A DNA stretch of 64,000 nucleotides from JAATFS01 sp037145635 (GTDB taxonomy: Bacteria; Pseudomonadota; Gammaproteobacteria; Xanthomonadales; Xanthomonadaceae): assembly GCA_037145635.1 (NCBI GenBank), contig JBBCXB010000004.1:372001-436000 (forward strand), in the 5' to 3' direction. Below the pieces are notes generated by a model. That model was not told the DNA's origin, made no database searches, and saw only the letters and a list, made by a program, of their open reading frames with translations. Numbering within the stretch: the first letter of the stretch is position 1; each line of letters starts with the position of its first letter. Position numbers and translations under genes: made by a program. Below are positions 7,394 through 14,320 of the stretch, in pieces.

Positions 7394-9184
7394 ATGTCCG
7401 CTTACAAGATCACCGAACACAAGTACGACATGGTCGTGGTCGGCGCCGGCGGCGCCGGGCTGCGCGCGACCTTCGGCCTGGCCCAGAAGGGCCTGCAGAC
7501 GGTCTGCCTGACCAAGGTCTTCCCGACCCGCTCGCACACCGTCGCCGCCCAGGGCGGCATCTCGGCCGCGCTCGGCAACATGGGCGAGGACGACTGGCGC
7601 TACCACTTCTACGACACCATCAAGGGCTCGGACTGGCTGGGCGACCAGGACGCGATCGAGTACATGTGCCGCGAGGCCATCCCGGCGATCATCGAGCTGG
7701 AGCACTACGGCGTGCCGTTCTCGCGCACCGAGGAAGGCAAGATCTACCAGCGCCCGTTCGGCGGCATGACCACCAAGTACGGCGAAGGCCCGTCCGCGCA
7801 GCGCACCTGCGCCGCGGCCGACCGCACCGGCCACGCCATGCTGCACACGCTGTACCAGCAGTCGCTGGCGCACAACGCGCGCTTCATGATCGAGTACTTC
7901 GCGCTCGACCTGATCTTCGACGAGGAGGGCGTCTGCCGCGGCGTGCTCGCGCTGGACATGGCCGAGGGCTCGCTGCACCTGTTCCGCGCCCACGGCGTGG
8001 TGCTGGCCACCGGCGGCTACGGCCGCGCCTACTTCAGCGCCACCTCCGCCCACACCTGTACCGGCGACGGCGGCGGCCTGGTGATGCGCGCCGGCCTGCC
8101 GATGCAGGACATGGAGTTCGTGCAGTTCCACCCGACCGGCATCTACGGTGCCGGCTGCCTGATCACCGAGGGCGTGCGCGGCGAAGGCGGCATCCTGCGC
8201 AACAGCAACGGCGAACGCTTCATGGAGCGCTACGCCCCGCACTACAAGGACCTGGCCTCGCGCGACGTGGTGTCGCGTTCGATGACCGTGGAGATCCGCG
8301 AGGGCCGCGGCGTCGGCGAGCACAAGGACCACATCCTGCTCGACCTGACCCACCTCGGCCCGGAAGTGATCAACGAGAAGCTGCCGGGCATCGCCGAGAG
8401 CGCGCACATCTTCGCCGGCGTCGACGTCGCCAAGCAGCCGATCCCGGTGATCCCCACCGTGCACTACAACATGGGCGGCATCCCCACCAACTACCACGGC
8501 GAAGTCGTGCGCAAGGACGGCGACAACCCCGATGCGGTGGTGCCGGGCCTGTACGCGATCGGCGAGGCCGCCTGCGTGTCGGTGCACGGCGCCAACCGGC
8601 TGGGCTCGAACTCGCTGCTGGACCTGGTGGTGTTCGGGCGTGCGGTGGCCAATCGCTGCGCGGCCACGGTCAAGACCAACGCCCCGCACAAGCCGCTGGC
8701 GTCGGACGCCTGCGACAAGGCGCTGGGGCTGCTGGACAAGCTGCGCAACGCCAACGGCTCGACCCCGACCTCGGTGATCCGCGACAAGATGCAGCGCACC
8801 ATGCAGTCGGATGCGGCGGTGTTCCGCACCAGCAAGACGCTGCAGGAAGGCTGCGAGAAGATGGCCGACATCTTCGCCATGTACGAGGACGTCAAGGTGT
8901 CCGACCGTTCGATGGTGTGGAACTCGGACCTGATCGAGACCTACGAGCTGAACAACCTGCTGCTGAACGCGGTGGCGACGATCAACTCGGCCGAGCAGCG
9001 CAAGGAGAGCCGCGGTGCGCACGCACACGAGGACTTCCCCGATCGCGACGACGTGAACTGGCAGAAGCACACGCTGGTCACGGTGGACGACAAGGGCAAG
9101 TGCTCCTTCGACTACCGGCCGGTGCACATGTACACGTTGAGCAAGGACGTGGACGTGGTGCCGCCCAAGCCGCGCGTCTACTGA
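7394..9184 (+). CDS. sdhA: succinate dehydrogenase flavoprotein subunit
   Basis: Catalytic subunit that oxidises succinate to fumarate. The 596 residues begin MSAYKITEHKYDMVVVGAGG. They contain the Rossmann FAD motif VVGAGGAGLRA, the covalent-flavin context RSHTVAAQGGISAALGN (the His binds FAD), GEGGILRNSNGERFM and HGANRLGSNSLLDLVVFGR. Length and C-terminus (PPKPRVY) match the family. It follows sdhD by 5 nt with a GGGGA just before. The SDHAF4-like protein encoded at the head of the operon is its probable assembly partner. Confidence 0.97.
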   Translation: MSAYKITEHKYDMVVVGAGGAGLRATFGLAQKGLQTVCLTKVFPTRSHTVAAQGGISAALGNMGEDDWRYHFYDTIKGSDWLGDQDAIEYMCREAIPAIIELEHYGVPFSRTEEGKIYQRPFGGMTTKYGEGPSAQRTCAAADRTGHAMLHTLYQQSLAHNARFMIEYFALDLIFDEEGVCRGVLALDMAEGSLHLFRAHGVVLATGGYGRAYFSATSAHTCTGDGGGLVMRAGLPMQDMEFVQFHPTGIYGAGCLITEGVRGEGGILRNSNGERFMERYAPHYKDLASRDVVSRSMTVEIREGRGVGEHKDHILLDLTHLGPEVINEKLPGIAESAHIFAGVDVAKQPIPVIPTVHYNMGGIPTNYHGEVVRKDGDNPDAVVPGLYAIGEAACVSVHGANRLGSNSLLDLVVFGRAVANRCAATVKTNAPHKPLASDACDKALGLLDKLRNANGSTPTSVIRDKMQRTMQSDAAVFRTSKTLQEGCEKMADIFAMYEDVKVSDRSMVWNSDLIETYELNNLLLNAVATINSAEQRKESRGAHAHEDFPDRDDVNWQKHTLVTVDDKGKCSFDYRPVHMYTLSKDVDVVPPKPRVY

Positions 9185-9190
9185 CCAGAG

Positions 9191-9286
9191 CCGGGAATCG
9201 GGAGTAGGGAATCGGGAATCGAATGCGGCGCAAGCGCGCTTCGTGCCCCGGCTTCCCATTCCCCGTTCCCCAATCCCCATTCCCGG
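9191..9286. repeat. GGGAATC-type imperfect inverted repeat between sdhA and sdhB
   Basis: Left arm 9191-9221 consists of repeated GGGAATC-like units. Right arm 9253-9286 is built of the complementary TTCCCC-like units. The loop contains the palindrome AAGCGCGCTT. The arms pair with a few mismatches, so the transcript can fold into a long hairpin. From general knowledge, such GGGAAT-rich elements are dispersed in Xanthomonadaceae genomes. It occupies nearly the entire sdhA-sdhB gap and may affect mRNA processing between the subunits. Confidence 0.75.
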
Positions 9287-9297
9287 ATTTTAAAGCC

Positions 9298-10080
9298 ATG
9301 GCAGAGTTCACCCTCCCCAAGAATTCCAAGATCGGCAAGGGCAAGCATTTCCCGGCCAAGGGTGCGAAGAACACGCGCACCTTCAAGATCTACCGCTGGA
9401 GTCCCGACGATGACAGCAACCCGCGCACCGACAGCTACGAGGTCGACCTCGACAGCTGCGGCCCGATGGTCCTGGACGCGCTGATCAAGATCAAGAACGA
9501 GATCGACCCGACCCTGACCTTCCGCCGCTCCTGCCGAGAAGGCATCTGCGGCTCGTGCGCGATGAACATCGACGGCACCAACACCCTGGCCTGCACCAAG
9601 GCGATCAGCGCCTGCGGCAAGGCCGAGGTGCCGATCTACCCGCTGCCGCACATGAGCGTGGTCAAGGACCTGGTGCCGGACCTGACCCACTTCTATGCGC
9701 AGTACGCGTCGATCAAGCCGTGGATCCGCACCCAGACCCCGGCGCCGCCGGACCGCGAGCGCCTGCAGTCGCCGGAAGACCGCAAGAAGCTCGACGGCCT
9801 GTACGAGTGCATCCTGTGCGCCTGCTGCTCGACCAGCTGCCCGAGCTACTGGTGGAACGGCGAGCGCTACCTGGGCCCGGCGATCCTGCTGCAGGCCTAC
9901 CGCTGGATCATCGACTCGCGCGACGAGGACACCGGTGCGCGCCTGGACGATCTGGAAGACCCGTTCAAGCTCTACCGCTGCCACACCATCATGAACTGCG
10001 CACGGACCTGCCCGAAGGGCCTGAACCCGGCGCTGGCGATCGCCGAGATCAAGAAGCTGATGATGGCGCGCCGCGCCTGA
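9298..10080 (+). CDS. sdhB: succinate dehydrogenase iron-sulfur subunit
   Basis: Carries electrons from FAD in SdhA to the membrane quinone site through three Fe-S clusters. The 260-residue protein starts MAEFTLPKNSKIGKG. It shows the [2Fe-2S] ligands in CREGICGSCAMNIDG and LACT, then CILCACCSTSCPSYW and CHTIMNCARTCPKGLNP for the [4Fe-4S] and [3Fe-4S] clusters. The frame is open from 9223, but that part encodes the intergenic repeat, so the ATG at 9298 is chosen. It is separated from sdhA by the repeat element, an unusual interruption of this operon. Confidence 0.96.
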   Translation: MAEFTLPKNSKIGKGKHFPAKGAKNTRTFKIYRWSPDDDSNPRTDSYEVDLDSCGPMVLDALIKIKNEIDPTLTFRRSCREGICGSCAMNIDGTNTLACTKAISACGKAEVPIYPLPHMSVVKDLVPDLTHFYAQYASIKPWIRTQTPAPPDRERLQSPEDRKKLDGLYECILCACCSTSCPSYWWNGERYLGPAILLQAYRWIIDSRDEDTGARLDDLEDPFKLYRCHTIMNCARTCPKGLNPALAIAEIKKLMMARRA

Positions 10081-10122
10081 GCGGCCGACGGGTGCCCTGG
10101 CCGATCCCGGCCAGGGTTGCAG

Positions 10123-10158
10123 CGGCACCGGCCCCGCGGGCCGGTGCCGTTGTCGTTT
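10123..10158 (+). terminator. intrinsic terminator after sdhB
   Basis: A perfect 12-bp stem (10123-10134 with 10138-10149) with a 3-nt loop, followed by a T-rich run ending in TTTT. It should end most sdh transcripts before sdhE. A second smaller hairpin (CCTGGCC...GGCCAGG) lies just upstream near 10096-10115. Confidence 0.75.
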
Positions 10159-10211
10159 TCGGCCCGACCGCCCACCGGGCTCACGGGCGCTCGCATCTGG
10201 AAGGAAACACG

Positions 10212-10460
10212 ATGGACGAAGCCACCGAACTGAAGAAGCTGCGCTGGCGTTGCCGGCGCGGCATGCGCGAGCTGGACCAGCTGTTCGGGCGCTATCTCGA
10301 CCGCTGCTGGGGGCAGGCACCGGCCGACGAACGCGCGGTTTTCCTACATCTGCTGGATTGCGAAGACGATAAGTTGTGGCGATGGTTCATGGGCTACGAG
10401 ACCTGTCCCGATGCAAAGCCGGCCGTCCTCATCGCCCGCATCCGCGCCCTGCCGGCTTGA
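10212..10460 (+). CDS. sdhE: SdhE, flavin assembly factor of succinate dehydrogenase (YgfY/CptB)
   Basis: SdhE promotes covalent FAD attachment to SdhA. The 82-residue protein starts MDEATELKKLRWRCRRGM and contains RRGMRELDQLF, the conserved RGxxE core of the family, plus FLHLLDCEDDKLWRWFMGY. An AAGGAA sequence precedes the ATG with an 8-nt spacer. It lies 131 nt beyond sdhB, past a strong hairpin, so it probably has its own signals or low read-through. Its 3' end overlaps the next gene by 50 nt. Together with the SDHAF4-like gene at 6391 the locus encodes two SdhA assembly factors. Confidence 0.93.
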   Translation: MDEATELKKLRWRCRRGMRELDQLFGRYLDRCWGQAPADERAVFLHLLDCEDDKLWRWFMGYETCPDAKPAVLIARIRALPA

Positions 10461-10860
10461 CTGGCGCCCCTCGCGCTGGCTGATCGCGGCGTTGCCCGTA
10501 CTCACCGCGCTGGCGGTGCTGTCGGTCTGGCGCTCGGGCCTGGCGCCGCTGCCGGCGACCCTGGCCACGCTGGTGGTGGCGGGGTGGGGCGCGCAGGCGC
10601 TGTGGCGCGAGTGCCGGCGTCCCCGGCGCCGCCTGTGGATCCCCGGCGACGGTCGCGCGGTGGAGGTGGACGGGCGGCCGGTGGCGGCATTCCGGGTGGA
10701 GTGGCGAGGGCCGCTGGCGCAGCTGTCGTGGCGCGACGGACGCCGCCGCGAGCGGCTGCTGTTCTGGCCCGACACGCTGCCGCCTGCGCAACGACGTGAA
10801 CTGCGTCTGGCCGCAGGCGCACACGCCATTTCGTCCCGGCCGCGACAGATGGCACCATAG
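10411..10860 (+). CDS. YgfX/CptA-like inner membrane protein
   Basis: A 149-residue protein overlapping the end of sdhE by 50 nt. Two hydrophobic segments (about residues 23-42 and 45-63) are followed by a basic loop and a soluble tail ending LLFWPDTLPPAQRRELRLAA, which resembles the DSL...RRLR tail of YgfX. In enterobacteria ygfX follows sdhE (ygfY) with overlap, and YgfX is a small membrane protein reported as the toxin partner of CptB. The match rests on size, topology, position and the tail motif, not on strong identity. The start at 10411 is the furthest upstream ATG; a later internal start near the first helix is possible. Confidence 0.62.
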   Translation: MQSRPSSSPASAPCRLDWRPSRWLIAALPVLTALAVLSVWRSGLAPLPATLATLVVAGWGAQALWRECRRPRRRLWIPGDGRAVEVDGRPVAAFRVEWRGPLAQLSWRDGRRRERLLFWPDTLPPAQRRELRLAAGAHAISSRPRQMAP

Positions 10861-10883
10861 CGTTCCTTTTCTGGTTGAACCGC

Positions 10884-12125
10884 ATGTTCAAACCCCTCCC
10901 CGTGGCCATCGGCCTGCGCTATCTGCGCGCCAAACGCCGCAACGGCTTCATCTCCTTCATCTCGATGGCGTCGATCCTGGGCATCGCCCTGGGGGTGACC
11001 GTGCTGATCACCACGCTGTCGGTGATGAGCGGCTTCCAGAAGGAGATCCGCGACCGCCTGCTGCAGATGGCCGCGCATGCCACGGTCAGCGCCGAAGGCG
11101 CGCCGATGCGCGACTGGCCGCACGCGGTCCAGGTCGCCATGCAGGACCCGCGGGTGGCCGGTGCGGCGCCGTACATCGAGAAGGAGGCGCTGCTGTCGGG
11201 CCCGCGCAACCAGCCGGCGATCGTGCGCGGGGTGGTGCCGGCCGAGGAGGCCAAGGTCTCGGTCCTGGCCAAGAAGATGAAGCAGGGCTCGGCGGACAGC
11301 CTGACGCCCGGCTCGTTCAACATCCTGCTCGGGCGCGAGCTGGCGCTGTGGCTGGGCGTGGACGTCGGCGACACCGTGGTGGTGACGCTGTCCGATTTCC
11401 AGGGCAGCCCGGTCGGCGCGCTGCCCAAGCTCAAGCGCTTCAACGTCAGCGGCATCTTCGAGGCCGGCTACAACGAGATCGACCGTGGCCTGGCGGTGGT
11501 CAACATGGACGACCTGGGCCGGGTGCTGCGCATGGACGGGGTCACCGGCGTGCGCCTGCGCCTGCACGACATGGACCGCGCGTTCGAGGTCGCGCGCGAC
11601 CTGGCGCTCAACCTGCGCGGCCCCTACCGGGTCAGCGACTGGACCCAGGAGAACGCCAATCTCTACCATTCGCTGAAGATGGAGAAGACGGTGATGGGCA
11701 TCCTGCTGTCGCTGATCATCGCGATGGGCGCCTTCAACCTGGTGTCCTCGCAGGTGATGCTGGTCACCGACAAGCAGGCCGACATCGCCATCCTGCGCAC
11801 GCTCGGGCTGTCGCCGGGCGGCGTCATGAAGGTCTTCATGGTGCAGGGCTCGCTGATCGGCGTCATCGGCACCGTGCTCGGCGTAGTCGGCGGCGTGGTG
11901 CTCACGCTCAACCTGGAGCGCATCCTCGAGGTGATCGAGTCGGTATTCAACGTCAAGCTGCTGCCGGAGGACGTGTACTACATCACCGGCCTGCCCACCG
12001 ACATGCAGCCGCAGGACGTGGCGGTCATCACTGTGGTCGCGCTGCTGATGAGCTTCCTGGCCACCCTCTATCCCGCCTGGCGTGCCGCGCGGACCCAGCC
12101 GGCGGAGGCACTGCGTTATGAATGA
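10884..12125 (+). CDS. lolC: LolC/LolE-type lipoprotein-releasing ABC permease
   Basis: Inner-membrane permease that, with LolD, extracts outer-membrane lipoproteins and passes them to LolA. The 413-residue protein begins MFKPLPVAIGLRYLRAKRRNGF. It has one N-terminal helix (FISFISMASILGIALGVTVLITTLSVMSGFQ), a large periplasmic domain, and three C-terminal helices (about 272-292, 318-345, 375-398). This is the MacB-like LolC/E topology. The ATG at 10884 gives the conserved N-terminus; an in-frame TTG lies three codons earlier. It overlaps lolD by 8 nt. Only one permease gene is seen; whether a LolE exists elsewhere cannot be told. Confidence 0.92.
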   Translation: MFKPLPVAIGLRYLRAKRRNGFISFISMASILGIALGVTVLITTLSVMSGFQKEIRDRLLQMAAHATVSAEGAPMRDWPHAVQVAMQDPRVAGAAPYIEKEALLSGPRNQPAIVRGVVPAEEAKVSVLAKKMKQGSADSLTPGSFNILLGRELALWLGVDVGDTVVVTLSDFQGSPVGALPKLKRFNVSGIFEAGYNEIDRGLAVVNMDDLGRVLRMDGVTGVRLRLHDMDRAFEVARDLALNLRGPYRVSDWTQENANLYHSLKMEKTVMGILLSLIIAMGAFNLVSSQVMLVTDKQADIAILRTLGLSPGGVMKVFMVQGSLIGVIGTVLGVVGGVVLTLNLERILEVIESVFNVKLLPEDVYYITGLPTDMQPQDVAVITVVALLMSFLATLYPAWRAARTQPAEALRYE

Positions 12126-12873
12126 GGTCCGGGAGTCGGAAGTGGAAAGTCGCGATTCGAACGTGCCCGCGCCCGCGCGGGCGGACGCGGTGATCCGCGC
12201 CGAGGGGCTGGGCAAGACCTATGCCGAGGGCAAGATGCGCACCCCGGTGTTCGACGGGCTGGACCTGGCGGTGGCGCCCGGCGAGACCGTGGCCATCGTC
12301 GGCGCCTCCGGCGCAGGCAAGAGCACCCTGCTGCACCTGATCGGCGGTCTGGACGTGCCGACCGCCGGCGAGGTCTACGTCGCCGGCCAGCGCATGTCGG
12401 CCCTGTCCGATGCCGCGCGCGGGCGGCTGCGCAACCGCTCGCTCGGCTTCGTCTACCAGTTCCACCACCTGCTGCCGGAGTTCACCGCGCTGGAGAACGT
12501 GATGATGCCGGTGCTGCTGGCCGGGGCCGAGGTGGCGGACGCGGAGGCGCGCGCACGCGTGCTGCTGGAGTCGGTCGGCCTCGGCCACCGGCTGGAGCAC
12601 AAGCCGGGCGAGCTGTCCGGCGGCGAGCGCCAGCGCGCAGCGGTGGCGCGGGCGCTGGTCAACCGTCCGGCCTGCGTGCTCGGCGACGAGCCCACCGGCA
12701 ACCTCGACGACAAGACCGCGGCCAACGTGTTCGCGCTGATGCTCGAGCTCAACCGGGCCCACGGCACCAGCCTGGCGCTGGTGACCCACGACCGCAGCCT
12801 GGCACGCAGGCTGGACCGCGTGCTGGAACTGCACGAGGGCCGGCTGCGGCAGCTGGCGCACGCCGAGGTCTGA
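12118..12873 (+). CDS. lolD: lipoprotein-releasing ABC transporter ATPase
   Basis: ATPase that powers LolC. The 251-residue protein has Walker A VGASGAGKST, the LolD-typical YQFHHLLPEFTALENVMMP, signature LSGGERQRAAVARAL and Walker B VLGDEPTGNLD. The start overlaps lolC by 8 nt. The N-terminus is longer than usual: after MNE come about 13 residues (VRESEVESRDSNV) encoded by DNA like the GGGAATC intergenic repeat, before the family sequence resumes at AVIRAEGLGKTYAEGK. The repeat seems to have expanded into the coding region without breaking the frame. Confidence 0.94.
   Translation: MNEVRESEVESRDSNVPAPARADAVIRAEGLGKTYAEGKMRTPVFDGLDLAVAPGETVAIVGASGAGKSTLLHLIGGLDVPTAGEVYVAGQRMSALSDAARGRLRNRSLGFVYQFHHLLPEFTALENVMMPVLLAGAEVADAEARARVLLESVGLGHRLEHKPGELSGGERQRAAVARALVNRPACVLGDEPTGNLDDKTAANVFALMLELNRAHGTSLALVTHDRSLARRLDRVLELHEGRLRQLAHAEV
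12128..12161 (+). repeat. GGGAATC-like repeat segment inside the start of lolD
   Basis: The stretch contains degenerate units such as GGGAGTC, GGAAGT, GGAAAGTC and GCGATTCG, resembling the left arm of the sdhA-sdhB element. It is translated as part of LolD. Confidence 0.45.
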
Positions 12874-12900
12874 GCGGGCTCGGCCGCGGCGCGCGGCTAG

Positions 12901-12948
12901 GCCCCGTGTCGCTCCGAAGGCCTTCGGTTCTGCCGGGTGCCACGGGGC
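12901..12948. terminator. nested inverted repeat between convergent lolD and the reductase gene
   Basis: Outer arms GCCCCGTG (12901-12908) and CACGGGGC (12941-12948) enclose the perfect palindrome CCGAAGGCCTTCGG (12914-12927). There is no T-run on either strand, so the terminator role for the two convergent genes is inferred from position only. Confidence 0.35.
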
Positions 12949-12976
12949 GACTGCGTTGGCCGGGCCCGGCGCGCCG

Positions 12977-14041
12977 TCAGGGAATCAGGCGCTGCGCCCG
13001 CAGCCGGGTGAACAGCTCCAGGAACGAGGCGCGGCTGTCGTAGTAGCCGAGAAAGCCCAGGTCGCGGTTCTTGGTCATGTCGTTGACGCACTCGATCTCG
13101 CGCCCCAGGTCGGCATCGGTGTGCCACCACGAGGCCAGCCGGTCGACATCGGGTTCGCGCAGGCCGTGCTGCTCGGCGATCCGGCGCCACTGCGCCGGCG
13201 CGGTCTGCTTCAGCCGGGCTTCCAGCGGCATCGGCGTATCCGGAAAGGGCGCCGGCTCCAGGTCGAAGTAGGCCGCGATCTGCGCCCACATCCAGCGCCA
13301 GCGGAACACGTCGCCGTTGACGGTGTTGAGCGCCTGGTTGCGCGCGGCCGGGCTGGTGGCGGCCCAGGCCAGCTGGCGGCCGAGCAGGCCGGCATCGGTG
13401 AGGTCGGTGAGGCTGTCCCACTGCGCGCGCGAGCCGGGAAACACGAACGGCTGCCCGGTATGCCTGCACAGCGTCGCGTACACCGCCAGGGTCACGCCCA
13501 TGTTCATCGCGTTGCTGCCGTTGGCCTGGCCGATCATCGTGTGCGAGCGGTGCACGCTCCAGCCGAAGCCGTGGCGATCCGCGGCCTCGAACAGCAGGTC
13601 CTCCAGCGTGTAGTAGAAGTTCTCGTCCGGCTGCCGCGGTTCGCTCTCGCGGAACGGGGTCTCGGCCTTGCCGCTGCCGTAGTGCTCGAACGAGCCGAGG
13701 TAGTGCTTGGTGCCGGTGACCAGCGCCAGATGGCGCAGCGGGGCCGGGTCCAGCGCCTGGCACAGGTTGCGCAGCATCGCACCGTTGGCTTCGACGTTCT
13801 CCCGCTCGGTCGCGCGGCGGGTCCAGGTGCAGAAGAACACGTGGGTGATCGGCAGCCCGTGCAGGGCCGCGGCCAGGGCCTCGGCGTCGAGCAGGTCGGC
13901 GGCGACCGGCATTACGCCTTCCTGCGGCACCGGCGTGCGGGCCAGGCCGTAGACGGTCCAGCCGTCCGCGACCAGGACGTTGGCCAGGTTGTAGCCGGAG
14001 ATGCCGGTGACACCGACCACCAGCGCGCTGCCCTTCTGCAT
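12977..14041 (-). CDS. PRISE-type short-chain dehydrogenase/reductase
   Basis: An NAD(P)H-dependent reductase of the extended SDR family that includes plant progesterone 5-beta-reductase and iridoid synthase, which reduce activated C=C bonds of enones. The 354 residues show the Rossmann motif GVTGISGYNLA at 10-20, VTGTKHYLGSF with the family Lys (K112) and NFYYTLEDLLFEA with the catalytic Tyr (143-144), plus HRSHTMIGQANGSN. These motifs separate it from ordinary epimerases. The ATG at 14039-14041 has GAGG 8 nt upstream; the frame opens earlier at 14068 without a ribosome site. It stands alone, so the substrate cannot be inferred from neighbours. Confidence 0.82.
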   Translation of the reverse strand: MQKGSALVVGVTGISGYNLANVLVADGWTVYGLARTPVPQEGVMPVAADLLDAEALAAALHGLPITHVFFCTWTRRATERENVEANGAMLRNLCQALDPAPLRHLALVTGTKHYLGSFEHYGSGKAETPFRESEPRQPDENFYYTLEDLLFEAADRHGFGWSVHRSHTMIGQANGSNAMNMGVTLAVYATLCRHTGQPFVFPGSRAQWDSLTDLTDAGLLGRQLAWAATSPAARNQALNTVNGDVFRWRWMWAQIAAYFDLEPAPFPDTPMPLEARLKQTAPAQWRRIAEQHGLREPDVDRLASWWHTDADLGREIECVNDMTKNRDLGFLGYYDSRASFLELFTRLRAQRLIP

Positions 14042-14268
14042 GGGAATACCTCGACGGCAAAAATCCACCCTAGCGCGACCGTCATGAAGCGACGGCGAAA
14101 GGGCCGGGAGCCGTGACCACCGCCCTGGCGATCGCCCGAGCCGGGAACCGGAATCTTCCTACGCTCGCCGCCGCAGTCCACCGGTGGTCCGCGCAGCCGC
14201 CCGCGCCCAGTCTTTCAAGGTGCCGCAGGCGAGGGTGAGCGACCGCTACCGCGCTGCGCGGCGCACCT

Positions 14269-14302
14269 GCGCCCGTTTCCCACCCGCGCCCGTTTCCCAC
14301 CC
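14269..14302. repeat. exact 17-bp tandem duplication upstream of comEC
   Basis: The unit GCGCCCGTTTCCCACCC occurs twice head to tail (14269-14285 and 14286-14302), just before the comEC ribosome site. The rest of the 279-nt gap (14042-14320) shows nothing I recognise. Confidence 0.8.
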
Positions 14303-14320
14303 GAACCACGAGGAGGCGTC

